Part shown: one piece after another, positions 1-9,034 of the stretch
How the letters are laid out: each line of letters opens with the position of its first letter
Numbering within the stretch: the stretch's first letter is position 1
DNA from: Halopseudomonas sabulinigri
Lineage (GTDB): Bacteria > Pseudomonadota > Gammaproteobacteria > Pseudomonadales > Pseudomonadaceae
Assembly: GCA_011053055.1 (NCBI GenBank)
Contig: DRHT01000033.1
Span: forward strand, 1 to 33,224
Reading direction: 5' to 3'
DNA length: 33,224 nucleotides
The notes under the pieces: generated by a model
Seen by the model: only the letters and a program-made list of their open reading frames with translations
Told to the model about the DNA's origin: nothing
Databases searched by the model: none
Translations under genes and position numbers: made by a program

Positions 1-1038
1 ATTGGCGTACTGGCGCGAGAGCAACTGAAATTCTTTGGCGACGATGCCTACGCCGCCGCTTATACCGCCACGCTAGAAAGGCTCAGCGCCGATGACATTG
101 AGCTGATCACCATCGACTACACGCCCTTCAACGAGGCCGCGTTGCTACTTTACGAAGGCCCTTGGGTAACCGAACGTTACCTGGCAGCGCAGCCGCTGAT
201 CGACGACAACCCCGAGGCAATTTTCCCCGTGGTGCGCGAGATTATCGCCCCCGGCGGCAAGCCACCAGCCACTGCACTGTTCAAGGCGCAATACCGTCTG
301 GAAGAGTTGAAAAAGGCCTGTCATGACCAACTCGCCGGTCTCGACTGCCTGCTGACGCCCACCGCTGGCCGCTTATTTACCATCGCTGAAATGCTGGCAG
401 AGCCAATTCTGCATAACAGCCAATTAGGCTACTACACCAATTACATGAATCTGGTCGACATGACCTCCGTCGCCGTACCGACCGCGCTCACCGACGCAGG
501 CCTACCGTTTGGCGTAACCCTGGTAGGCCCGGCGTTCAGTGACCGGGCGCTACTGTCCATTGCCAACCGCATTCAGCAACTACTCCCCCTGCCCCAGGGC
601 GCACTTGATCTGCCGCAACCCACGCTCAGCGGCCAGCCGGTCGGCAACCCCGACAGCATCGATGTGTTGGTCTGTGGTGCACACCTCGAAGGGCTGCCGC
701 TTAACTGGCAGCTGGTTGAGCGCGGTGCCGTGCTTAAACAACACACCCAAACATCGCCGCACTATTTAATGTACGCGCTGGCCGGTGGCCCACCGTTCCG
801 TCCGGGTCTGATCCGCGATGAAAGCAAAGGGGTCGCCATCGACGTGGAAATTTGGTCGATTCCAAAGGCTGAGTTTGGCAGTTTTGTGGCCGGCATCCCT
901 GCACCACTGGGTATCGGCAAGGTGCAGATTGCCGATAATAGCTGGGTCTGTGGCTTCATTTGCGAACCTTATGGACTCGAAGGCAGCAGCGATATTTCTG
1001 CACTGGGAGGTTGGCGCGCCTATATGAAAAGCGCCTGA
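1..1038 (+). CDS. atzF: Allophanate hydrolase, 3' part (5' end outside window)
   Basis: The reading frame is open from the first base, so the gene begins upstream. The visible 345 residues cover the end of the amidase-signature domain and the C-terminal domain of allophanate hydrolase. Family marks are the segments TPTAGRLFTIAEM, NYMNLVDMTSVAVP and PFGVTLVGPAFSD, followed by the C-terminal module (about residues 215-345) with LAGGPPFRPGLIR and CGFICEPYGLEGS. The family hydrolyses allophanate to ammonia and carbon dioxide, the second step of urea degradation through urea carboxylase. The catalytic Ser-Ser-Lys triad lies in the missing N-terminal part. Urea carboxylase genes would be expected upstream, outside the window. 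A short stem (CCGCG, loop AAAAA, CGCGG at 1043-1057) follows the stop but has no T-run. The family call is firm; the symbol is less so because atzF and the fused DUR1,2-type names are both used. Confidence 0.9.
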   Translation: MGVLAREQLKFFGDDAYAAAYTATLERLSADDIELITIDYTPFNEAALLLYEGPWVTERYLAAQPLIDDNPEAIFPVVREIIAPGGKPPATALFKAQYRLEELKKACHDQLAGLDCLLTPTAGRLFTIAEMLAEPILHNSQLGYYTNYMNLVDMTSVAVPTALTDAGLPFGVTLVGPAFSDRALLSIANRIQQLLPLPQGALDLPQPTLSGQPVGNPDSIDVLVCGAHLEGLPLNWQLVERGAVLKQHTQTSPHYLMYALAGGPPFRPGLIRDESKGVAIDVEIWSIPKAEFGSFVAGIPAPLGIGKVQIADNSWVCGFICEPYGLEGSSDISALGGWRAYMKSA

Positions 1039-1115
1039 GAGGCCGCGAAAAACGCGGGGGGAGACATTTCTGAATACAGCACATAAACTAGCCAGTGACC
1101 ATGTAGTCAATCTGG

Positions 1116-4100
1116 GTGCAGTTCATGGAAAAACGGAAGTCCCCCCGCCAGATATGTGCAGTAGATGCCGTGCTATCGGTGGCGGAAGGACAAAGCCATC
1201 ACTGCACTATCAGCGAATACAGCCAAAGTGGCTTACAAATAACCTTTGATGCCGCCATCGCAAGCAGCATCATTAATAGCCTCAAGCGGCTCGTTGCACA
1301 GCACGGCGATGCGAGCGTTAGCTTTCGCCAAGCACAGCAACACCTGCGTTTGCCGGTTGCGATTATTCACCTGAGCAAGCAGGGAGCTGGCCTTCGCCTG
1401 CACGCCCCAGATCCGTCTATCTATCGCGTACTACAGCATTTGTCCGCCGCTCAAGCAGACACCAGCAGTGAGCGCACCAACCTGGTCAGCAGTCAACCGA
1501 CCCTCAGTCCGCGGCACAAGAAAACCCTCATGCAGGCTGCTTCGACGGTATTGCATAATTATTTGCGCCAGCAGTATTCCGGTTTCTGTCATCAGCTCGA
1601 GCACGAGTTGCTCGCCGCCGCCGATCAGCAACCCGACAATGGCGAACAACAACTTTTTTTTATTGCTATCAGACAGTTTCGTAAGGAACGTCAAGCCATC
1701 TTCGCCGCCCTGAGCCAAAACATGATTACCGAGGCTATGGCGCTCATAAAAGCTCGAGATGCCACGGCAAGCACGGCTCAGACGCCAGACAAAAAGCGTG
1801 CATCGCCGCTGGAATTGGTGACCAAGAACGATTTTGAGGACTGGTTGTTGGTGCGCGTGGCCATTTCCAAGGTCGAGCTAAAGCTGCGTGAAGCGCTTAT
1901 AGAACTGCAGATCCGCGTCGACGCCGCCTTCGGCGACCGCGATGGCAAGCGCACTTACAACCCGTTTTCACCTGCAGCGCTGTGCAACAGTTTTTTTGAT
2001 CAGATTCACCATTTACGATTGCAGCATGCGCAACTACAGGTGGTGTGTTCAGTACTGCAAAAAACCGTGCTCAATGACTTACATGTTTTCTACCAGCAAC
2101 TGAATCAAGTATTCATAGATGCCGACATCCTGCCGGATATCGATGTTAACCAGTACCTAGCCGAACAGGCGATCCTGAAGCGTCCCGTGCCGGTGACGCC
2201 TGAGCAAACAGCAACCGAGAGTGAATCCGGTAGCGCACGGCCAGCAGAAGGAACGGCAGCAGCCCCAAAAGCTGCGCAGCCAACGACTCAAACCAAAGAC
2301 CACCAGACGCGACCCACCGATACAGTTCCAACCACAGCACCTGCGGCGGCGGCTTACGGCACCGTAACCCAGTTGATGGGGCTGCGCCGACAAGCACGTG
2401 GTGACGCTAAGATTGACACTGAAAGCCTGCCCGAAGAGCGCAGCGCAACTGCACAACAACTTGGCGAACTGCAAGAAGGCCTACTTAATGGCAACCTGCA
2501 GCTGCATCAGCCCGGTGCGCTCAAGGAGTTGATGCAGCAAGCCAAGGGCAATACCCAAGCGCTCTCCGAGCAGGAACACGATGCGGCCGAAACCATTGAA
2601 GGGCTGTTCGACAGCATCATGCAGAGCGACCGCATCACCACCGATCTGCGTGATGAGTTCAGCAAACTCCAGGTTCCGCTGTTACGGGCAATGTTGCAGG
2701 ACCCGGAAATATTCGCCGCCGAGTCACACCCCGCAAGGCAGGCGCTGAACTACATTGCGCTGCTATCCGACAAAAGCAGCACCAATCTGGCATCCAACAC
2801 CCCGGTGATCCTGGATGCCATTCGCAGCATTCTGTCGGATAAGACCGATGGCAAGGGCTTCAGCCAGAGCATCGATAAGTTGGATCAATTGGTCAGCCGC
2901 GAAAAACGTCTGATCGAGCGCAATTTACAACGCATCCGACAAAGCTGTGATGGACAGCAGCGGCTACGCCACGCCAACCGTCAAATTCAACATGAATTGA
3001 GCCGCATGCTGGCCGAGCCGGCGCCCCAGCCGGTAATTGAGCTGCTCGAAAATGGCTGGCGCGATCTGATGCGGCTGAGCTATTTACGCGAAGGAGTAGC
3101 TAGTCGCTCTTGGGAGATCACCTTACAGGTAATAGAACAGCTGGCTGCCAACCGCGACGCCGAGCGGTTGGCAGCCATTGAAAAGCCACTGAACGATGCA
3201 GATTTGATTCGCTTGCTGGAAAAGGGCTTATCGAAAATCCCAGAAGGCCAGCTTAGCCAGCGCGACTTGTTGGCGCAGTTACAGCAGTTGCTAGCGACCG
3301 ACCCCAGCGAGGTCAGCCTCGCACTCTATCAAACCGCCGCACCGGAGCTTAGCCTGGAAGAGCGTCTCGACACGCTCCCTGATAACGGTTTGGCACTGCA
3401 ACGCTGGATCAAGCGCGTGCGCGGACTGAAAACCTCGCAATGGTTTGAGCTGACCCACGGCAAACTGCAGGAAAAACTCGTACAGCTTGCTTGGATCGCC
3501 GACGACGACAGCTTGTATGTTTTCGCCAATCACCAAGGCACACAAAAACTCGAATTACCCTTGGAGCGAGTTGCCGCGCTGCTGCGCGACGGCAACCTTG
3601 TGCTACTCAGTGATGCTGCATTGCCAGCGGTGGAGCAAGGTCTCGATGCGCTGGTGCAAAAGGTCTACGACAAACTCGCTTTCGACTCATGCCATGACCC
3701 GCTCACCGGCTTTCTTACCCGTAAGGAATTCTGTAGAACAATGGCGCAGCGAGTAGCCAGCGCTAGCGAGGACGACAGCAACTTCAGCCTGATCTTTATC
3801 GACATTATGCAGTTTAAGGTGATCAACAACACCGGCGGCTACGAAGCTGGCGATAGCTTCCTGATCGAGTTGTCACAACGTTTAAAGAGCTTTCTCAAAG
3901 GAAGTGCCACCGTCGGCCGCATGGGCACAGACCAATTCGCTATCTTGCTGCCGGAAGAGGCTGAAACCCTCGGTTACAACAGTGCTCGTGAAATTAAAGC
4001 GGTGGTAGAAGAGAAGCGCTTTGAATACGAAGAGCACAGCTTTGTTATCAACAGCGCGCTGGCACTAGTCGGCTTTGATCGCAGCAACCAGAAGGTCATG

Positions 4101-4997
4101 GAGCTGCTGCGATCAGTCGAGGCTGCCACCAGCCTGTCGAAAAAATCCGGCTATAAAGACGTACAGGTAATCCGCCCTGGCGACCAAGCCCTGGAGGATC
4201 TGGATGAAGTCATGGCCTGGGTCACCCGCATCAACCGTGCCCTGGATAACGACAACCTAAAGTTACGTTGCCAGAAAATCATGCCCATCAATGGCAGCCC
4301 CCGCACCCTCGCTCACTATGAGGTTCTGCTCAGCGTGCTGGATGAGCAAGGTGAGGCTTCCCCGCCGGCGGAGTTCATCAAGGTTGCCGAGGAATACAAC
4401 CGTATGGCCGATGTGGATCGCTGGGTGGTCGAGCATGTGCTGCAATGGATGCATCAGAATGAGGACGAACTGCACTTGTTTGGTGGCTTCTCAGTCAACT
4501 TGTCCGGCCACAGCATGAATGACGAAACCTTCCTCGACTTCATCTTCGATGCACTAGTGCGTTATCCGGTGCGGCGCGACAAGTTGGTGTTCGAAATCAC
4601 CGAAACAACCGCAGTAACCAATCTGGACGACGCCGCAGACTTCATCAAGGAGATGCGTAGCATCGGCTGCCGCTTCTCGCTCGACGACTTTGGCGTAGGC
4701 CAATCTTCCTACTCCTACCTAAAGCGCCTACCGGTTGATTTTATTAAGATTGATGGTGCCTTCGTGCGTGACATCAATACCAACGACGTCGATTACGCAC
4801 TGGTCAAATCCATCACTGAGATGGGCCATTACCTCAAGAAAAAAGTTATCGCCGAGTATGTCAGCAGCCCGGAGATTCTCAACACCGTGACCCATGTCGG
4901 GGTGGATTATGCTCAGGGCTATCAATTTGGTATGCCGGTGATGCTCGACGAATTGAATCTACGCCAGCAAAACCTGCAGGGTACCGAGCCAGCCTGA
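1116..4997 (+). CDS. PilZ-like / DUF1631 / degenerate GGDEF / EAL (EVL) c-di-GMP signalling protein
   Basis: A very large (1293 residues) cytoplasmic protein with no clear membrane segment. The N-terminus has a PilZ-like RxxxR (R7, R11), and ESxxG-like residues EYSQSG (33-38) sit where PilZ domains carry D/NxSxxG. A long, mostly helical, Gln-rich middle resembles the DUF1631 family, with a low-complexity Ala/Thr/Pro linker around residues 365-415. The GGDEF domain (about 855-1020) reads GTDQF at 937-941, so cyclase activity is unlikely. The EAL domain (about 1045-1285) has EVL at 1069-1071 but keeps the positions of catalytic residues: N1128, E1160, D1190-D1191, K1211, E1247 and Q1267. It may therefore be an active phosphodiesterase or a c-di-GMP receptor. 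Start: GTG at 1116 is used for numbering; ATG at 1125 is an equally good start, and neither has a strong ribosome binding site. A stop at 1104 rules out an earlier start. Confidence 0.85.
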   Translation: MQFMEKRKSPRQICAVDAVLSVAEGQSHHCTISEYSQSGLQITFDAAIASSIINSLKRLVAQHGDASVSFRQAQQHLRLPVAIIHLSKQGAGLRLHAPDPSIYRVLQHLSAAQADTSSERTNLVSSQPTLSPRHKKTLMQAASTVLHNYLRQQYSGFCHQLEHELLAAADQQPDNGEQQLFFIAIRQFRKERQAIFAALSQNMITEAMALIKARDATASTAQTPDKKRASPLELVTKNDFEDWLLVRVAISKVELKLREALIELQIRVDAAFGDRDGKRTYNPFSPAALCNSFFDQIHHLRLQHAQLQVVCSVLQKTVLNDLHVFYQQLNQVFIDADILPDIDVNQYLAEQAILKRPVPVTPEQTATESESGSARPAEGTAAAPKAAQPTTQTKDHQTRPTDTVPTTAPAAAAYGTVTQLMGLRRQARGDAKIDTESLPEERSATAQQLGELQEGLLNGNLQLHQPGALKELMQQAKGNTQALSEQEHDAAETIEGLFDSIMQSDRITTDLRDEFSKLQVPLLRAMLQDPEIFAAESHPARQALNYIALLSDKSSTNLASNTPVILDAIRSILSDKTDGKGFSQSIDKLDQLVSREKRLIERNLQRIRQSCDGQQRLRHANRQIQHELSRMLAEPAPQPVIELLENGWRDLMRLSYLREGVASRSWEITLQVIEQLAANRDAERLAAIEKPLNDADLIRLLEKGLSKIPEGQLSQRDLLAQLQQLLATDPSEVSLALYQTAAPELSLEERLDTLPDNGLALQRWIKRVRGLKTSQWFELTHGKLQEKLVQLAWIADDDSLYVFANHQGTQKLELPLERVAALLRDGNLVLLSDAALPAVEQGLDALVQKVYDKLAFDSCHDPLTGFLTRKEFCRTMAQRVASASEDDSNFSLIFIDIMQFKVINNTGGYEAGDSFLIELSQRLKSFLKGSATVGRMGTDQFAILLPEEAETLGYNSAREIKAVVEEKRFEYEEHSFVINSALALVGFDRSNQKVMELLRSVEAATSLSKKSGYKDVQVIRPGDQALEDLDEVMAWVTRINRALDNDNLKLRCQKIMPINGSPRTLAHYEVLLSVLDEQGEASPPAEFIKVAEEYNRMADVDRWVVEHVLQWMHQNEDELHLFGGFSVNLSGHSMNDETFLDFIFDALVRYPVRRDKLVFEITETTAVTNLDDAADFIKEMRSIGCRFSLDDFGVGQSSYSYLKRLPVDFIKIDGAFVRDINTNDVDYALVKSITEMGHYLKKKVIAEYVSSPEILNTVTHVGVDYAQGYQFGMPVMLDELNLRQQNLQGTEPA

Positions 4998-5128
4998 GGC
5001 CAGTTCGCGCCCAGTTGACGGCTTTTACCGCGTTCGATTGTTAAAGCCGACGCGATCAGGGAAAATGGCGCCCAATATCGTCAATAGCTGCGCTGCTTGT
5101 CGCGTACAGACCTGGAATACCTCTACTG

Positions 5129-6718
5129 ATGTCGAACTCCCCAATACAGCAGGAAGTCGGTAAGCGCCGCACTTTCGCCATTATTTCTCACCCCGATGCG
5201 GGTAAGACCACCATCACCGAGCGCCTGTTGTTGATGGGCCAGGCGATCAGCATCGCGGGTACGGTGAAGTCGCGTAAATCCGACCGCCATGCAACCTCGG
5301 ACTGGATGGCGATGGAAAAGGAACGGGGTATTTCGGTCACCACCTCGGTCATGCAGTTTCCCTATCGCGACAGCATGATCAACCTGCTCGATACTCCCGG
5401 TCACGAAGACTTCTCGGAAGACACCTACCGCACACTGACTGCGGTTGACTCGGCGTTGATGGTGCTCGATGGCGGTAAAGGCGTTGAGCCGCGCACCATC
5501 GCACTGATGGACGTCTGCCGCCTGCGCGATACGCCCATCGTCAGCTTCGTCAACAAACTCGACCGTGACATTCGTGATCCGATCGAACTGCTTGACGAGA
5601 TTGAAGAAGTCCTCAACATCAAAGCCGCCCCAATCACTTGGCCGATTGGCTGCTATCGCGACTTCAAAGGTGTTTATCACCTGGAGCGCGACTGCATCAT
5701 CGTTTACCAATCGGGCCATGGCCACGAGCGGACTGAAACCAAAATCATCGACAAGCTCGACTCCGACGAAGCCCGTGCCCATCTTGGCGACCTCTACGAC
5801 GACTTCGTAGAGCAACTGGAGTTGGTACAAGGCGCCTGCCACGCGTTTGATCACGATGCGTTTCTGCGCGGTGAAATGACCCCGGTATTTTTTGGTACTG
5901 CACTGGGCAACTTCGGCGTTGATCAGGTACTTGATGCCATCGTCGACTGGGCTCCCAAGCCACAATCGCGCGATAGCCACGAACGTACCGTTACGCCAAC
6001 CGAACCTACCTTCAGCGGCTTCGTATTCAAGATTCAGGCGAATATGGATCCCAAGCACCGCGATCGGATTGCCTTCGTGCGCATCTGCTCCGGGCGCTAT
6101 GAAAAAGGTATGAAACTGCATCATGTACGCACCGGCAAGGACGTACGTATCGCCGACGCTCTGACGTTCTTCGCCGCCGAACGTGAACACCTCGAAGAAG
6201 CTTGGGCCGGCGACATTATTGGTTTGCACAACCACGGCACCATCCAGATCGGTGACACTTTTACCGAAGGCGAGAAAATTGGCTTTACCGGTATTCCGCA
6301 CTTCGCCCCGGAACTGTTCCGTCGCGTGCGCCTTAAGGATCCGCTGAAATCCAAGCAGCTGCGCCAGGGCTTGCAGGAATTGGCCGAAGAAGGCGCTACT
6401 CAGGTGTTCTTCCCAGAGCGCAACAACGACATCATCCTCGGCGCTGTGGGCATTCTGCAGTTCGACGTGGTCGCTTCGCGCCTGCAACAGGAATACAAGG
6501 TCGAGTGCATTTACGAACCAATTAACGTCTGGTCCGCCCGCTGGGTCAGCTCCAGCGATCGCAAGAAGCTGGAGGAGTTCAGCAACAAGGCAACCGATAA
6601 TCTGGCCATCGACGGTGGCGGCCATCTCACCTATCTGGCCCCTACCCGCGTCAACCTCAGCCTGACCGAAGAACGCTGGCCGGATATTAACTTCCGCGCT
6701 ACGCGCGAACACCACTGA
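5129..6718 (+). CDS. prfC: Peptide chain release factor 3
   Basis: RF3 is the translational GTPase that removes RF1 or RF2 from the ribosome after peptide release. The 529-residue length matches the family. The G domain shows the P-loop SHPDAGKTT (about residues 20-28), the switch II segment [14 protein letters not shown], and NKLD in SFVNKLDRD. The C-terminal half contains [19 protein letters not shown] and [20 protein letters not shown], both typical of RF3. The ATG at 5129 precedes the conserved start. A long antisense frame across the same bases is a codon-bias shadow. A hairpin with a T-run follows at 6739-6769, so the gene is probably transcribed separately from the TatD gene. Confidence 0.97.
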   Translation: MSNSPIQQEVGKRRTFAIISHPDAGKTTITERLLLMGQAISIAGTVKSRKSDRHATSDWMAMEKERGISVTTSVMQFPYRDSMINLLDTPGHEDFSEDTYRTLTAVDSALMVLDGGKGVEPRTIALMDVCRLRDTPIVSFVNKLDRDIRDPIELLDEIEEVLNIKAAPITWPIGCYRDFKGVYHLERDCIIVYQSGHGHERTETKIIDKLDSDEARAHLGDLYDDFVEQLELVQGACHAFDHDAFLRGEMTPVFFGTALGNFGVDQVLDAIVDWAPKPQSRDSHERTVTPTEPTFSGFVFKIQANMDPKHRDRIAFVRICSGRYEKGMKLHHVRTGKDVRIADALTFFAAEREHLEEAWAGDIIGLHNHGTIQIGDTFTEGEKIGFTGIPHFAPELFRRVRLKDPLKSKQLRQGLQELAEEGATQVFFPERNNDIILGAVGILQFDVVASRLQQEYKVECIYEPINVWSARWVSSSDRKKLEEFSNKATDNLAIDGGGHLTYLAPTRVNLSLTEERWPDINFRATREHH

Positions 6719-6738
6719 CCCGTAAGCAAGTAATATGC

Positions 6739-6769
6739 AGCCCGTTCCGATGTTAGGTTCGGGCTTTTT
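6739..6769 (+). terminator. Rho-independent terminator after prfC
   Basis: AGCCCG (6739-6744) pairs with CGGGCT (6760-6765) across a 15-base loop and is followed by a T5 run. It lies 20 bases after the prfC stop. Confidence 0.7.
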
Positions 6770-6770
6770 G

Positions 6771-6784
6771 CTTGCGGCTTGCGG
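6771..6784 (+). repeat. Two tandem heptamers CTTGCGG
   Basis: CTTGCGG occurs at 6771-6777 and 6778-6784, directly after the prfC terminator. It has the same period and position type as the TAGAAGC array at 11039-11071. Confidence 0.5.
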
Positions 6785-6813
6785 CTAGCCAGCCGCCAGC
6801 GTAGCGTTAACCC

Positions 6814-7608
6814 ATGCACTACATAGATACTCACACCCATCTCGATTTCAGTGTTTTCGATCACGACCGCGAAGCCGTGCTGGAAGACTGTGCACGCCTT
6901 GGTGTCGAACGCATGGTGGTGCTGAGCGTCGGCGCTAATAACTGGCAACGGGTCTGGCAGTTAAGCCAGCAGCACCGAGCGCTATATGTCGCCTTTGGTT
7001 TACACCCAATGTTCCTTGATCAGCATCGCCCAGGGCACATTGCCGAGTTAAGCGTGCAATTGCAGGCCACTAAAAGCAGCGACAAGCTATGCGCGGTGGG
7101 CGAGTTCGGGCTGGACTTTTTCATCGATAACGCCGACCGCGAAGCACAACAACAGTTGTTTGAACAACAGCTGGCGCTCGCTGCGGACTTTGAGCTACCG
7201 GCGCTGCTGCATGTGCGCCGCGCCCACGCCCAGTGCATTGCCACGTTAAAACGTTATAAGCTCAAACGCGGCGGTATCATCCACGCCTTCTCTGGCAGCC
7301 TGCAAGAGGCGCAGGAGTACATTAAACTGGGTTTCAAGCTGGGTCTTGGCGGTGCAGCCACCTGGCCCCAGGCCAAACGGCTGCACCGTACCGTCGCGGA
7401 ACTGCCGGCCAACAGCATGGTGCTGGAAACCGATTCACCGGATATGCCACCCCAATTTGCCGGTGGGCTACGCAACAGCCCGCAGCACATTCCAGAGATC
7501 GCGAGACTCCTGGCTGAGCTGCGAAAACAGCCACTGCAAGAGTTCACCGAGCAGTGCTGGCATAACAGCTGTGAATTATTCGACTGGGCCACCACGCCAG
7601 TGTCGTGA
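6814..7608 (+). CDS. TatD-family metal-dependent hydrolase (putative DNase)
   Basis: A 264-residue TIM-barrel protein of the TatD family. Metal-ligand motifs appear in order: DTHTHLD (residues 5-11), FGLHP, GEFGLDF (the Glu ligand), LLHVRRAH, HAFSGS and ETDSPDMPPQ near the C-terminus. Known members are Mg-dependent 3'-5' exonucleases or endonucleases acting on DNA, some linked to repair of oxidative damage. The substrate of this member cannot be told from sequence. The ATG at 6814 opens straight into the conserved motif, so the start is secure, although the ribosome binding site is weak. The gene sits between the prfC terminator and a small membrane-protein gene. Confidence 0.9.
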   Translation: MHYIDTHTHLDFSVFDHDREAVLEDCARLGVERMVVLSVGANNWQRVWQLSQQHRALYVAFGLHPMFLDQHRPGHIAELSVQLQATKSSDKLCAVGEFGLDFFIDNADREAQQQLFEQQLALAADFELPALLHVRRAHAQCIATLKRYKLKRGGIIHAFSGSLQEAQEYIKLGFKLGLGGAATWPQAKRLHRTVAELPANSMVLETDSPDMPPQFAGGLRNSPQHIPEIARLLAELRKQPLQEFTEQCWHNSCELFDWATTPVS

Positions 7609-7667
7609 GCGGGGCTGTCTGTTACAGTCGGAGCCTTGTTTAGCTAGCCCACCAAGGAGACAGATCC

Positions 7668-8132
7668 ATGCCATTTTTAGGCGCTGCCATTTTTTTGGTC
7701 TGGCTTGTTCTGCTGCTGCGATTTCCGCGCGTGATGCTGCCGGTCAGTGGCGTGGTAGCGGGTTTGGGCTTGCTGTTGGGGCTGGTCATGGGCTTGTTGC
7801 AATGGCAGCAGGGGCAACGGCTAGACCAGCTGGCCTTTGACCTGAGTTACCAACCGCAGCAATGCGAGTTTGGTAAACCCCTGGCCGTGCGCATCAGCAA
7901 CCAGAGTAGCTATGCAGCGGAACACATTCAGTGGCAGCTGGTTGCCAGTCAGCCCGGCCAAAACACTAATTTGCTGGATGCCGGAGTAGCCCAGGAATTT
8001 ACGAGTGCGGCTCGACTGGCATCAGGAGAACAACAACTGCTGTGCTACAGCGTGCCGCGCCTGCGAAGCGGTTATCGCGAAGCCGAGCTGGAATACCGCG
8101 TCGACGCGGTCAGCGCAGAATTCATCAAATAA
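7668..8132 (+). CDS. Small membrane protein of unknown function
   Basis: A 154-residue protein with two N-terminal membrane segments (about residues 3-18 and 21-44), then a roughly 105-residue soluble part rich in beta-strand-like sequence (AVRISNQSSYAAEHIQWQL). A single Cys at about residue 66 and another near 125 are present, but no catalytic motif is visible. Similar proteins in Pseudomonas are sometimes labelled multidrug transporter, which the short length does not support. A good ribosome binding site (AAGGAGA) precedes ATG 7668. The stop lies 18 bases before the dehydrogenase gene, so the two are probably co-transcribed. Function unknown. Confidence 0.7.
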   Translation: MPFLGAAIFLVWLVLLLRFPRVMLPVSGVVAGLGLLLGLVMGLLQWQQGQRLDQLAFDLSYQPQQCEFGKPLAVRISNQSSYAAEHIQWQLVASQPGQNTNLLDAGVAQEFTSAARLASGEQQLLCYSVPRLRSGYREAELEYRVDAVSAEFIK

Positions 8133-8150
8133 CCAACAAGGACAATAAAG

Positions 8151-8969
8151 ATGACTCAAGAAGTTGCGTTGATAACCGGATGTTCTACCGGCATCGGCCA
8201 AGCATTAGCCCACTGCTGCCTGGATGCCGGTTATCAGGTCTGGGCTACTGCCCGCAATCCGGACACCTTGGCGCCGCTGGTAGCACGTGGCGCGATAGCA
8301 GTGACGCTGGATGTGAATAACACTGAGCAACGGCTGGCTTGCGCCGAACGTTTGCGCAGCGAAGCCGGTCGACTGGATCTGCTGATCAACAACGCTGGCT
8401 ACGGTGCCATGGGTCCGATCATGGATGCCGATCACGACACCCTGCTCAAGCAATTTGATACCAACGTATTTGCGCCGTTACAAATGGTCCGTGACAACGC
8501 TGAATTGCTACGCAGCAGCAAAGGGCTGATCGTCAATATAGGCAGCGTGTCCGGGGTAACCACCACGCCCTTCTCAGGTGTCTACTGCGCTTCCAAAGCT
8601 GCTTTGCACGCCATCTCTGACGCGCTACGCATGGAGTTGCATCCGTTCGGTGTTCAGGTGCTGACCGTGCTGCCAGGCGCAATTGCTTCAGACTTCGGTA
8701 ATAACGCCAGCGCCGCCATCACAATGGCAGAAACATCCTGGTTCAAACCCTGGGAAAAAGCCGTGCAGGCGCGCGCCAAAGCCTCACAGAACGCCAAGTC
8801 CACCAGCGCTGCAGACTTCGCCAAGGAGTTACTCGGTTACGTAAAAAATCCGGTGCGCCCGGAGCAGGCACTGATCGGTCATAGCGCTCGTAGCATGGTG
8901 CGGCTGAAGCGCTGGCTGCCCCTATCGATCCTCGACAAACGCATGCGTAAGCGCTTCAAACTGGAGTGA
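8151..8969 (+). CDS. Short-chain dehydrogenase/reductase (SDR)
   Basis: A 272-residue classical SDR. It has the nucleotide-binding motif TGCSTGIG (residues 9-16), the NNAG motif in LLINNAGYG, an active-site Ser in NIGSVSG and the catalytic pair Y145/K149 in YCASK. These enzymes move hydride between NAD(P)H and carbonyl or alcohol substrates. The C-terminal extension (KNPVRPEQALIGHSARSM and a basic tail) resembles the subgroup acting on retinol- or steroid-like and fatty substrates, but the substrate cannot be inferred. It follows the small membrane protein by 18 bases with ribosome binding site AAGGA, suggesting an operon of two. Confidence 0.88.
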   Translation: MTQEVALITGCSTGIGQALAHCCLDAGYQVWATARNPDTLAPLVARGAIAVTLDVNNTEQRLACAERLRSEAGRLDLLINNAGYGAMGPIMDADHDTLLKQFDTNVFAPLQMVRDNAELLRSSKGLIVNIGSVSGVTTTPFSGVYCASKAALHAISDALRMELHPFGVQVLTVLPGAIASDFGNNASAAITMAETSWFKPWEKAVQARAKASQNAKSTSAADFAKELLGYVKNPVRPEQALIGHSARSMVRLKRWLPLSILDKRMRKRFKLE

Positions 8970-9034
8970 CCGACGGCGGGACTAAGCCTGGCGCGCAAGC
9001 GCACCAGTCGTAAGCAGCCGGCAGCTTTACCTGA

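Noticed and set aside
5015-5052. Promoter (TTGACG ... TGTTAA) upstream of prfC
   Set aside because: The -10 match is poor and the same bases form a hairpin (CGGCTTT/AAAGCCG), so I cannot decide between the two.
5123-6715. 530-codon open frame antisense to prfC
   Set aside because: It mirrors the prfC codons in the complementary frame, has low-complexity composition and no family motif; prfC itself is certain.
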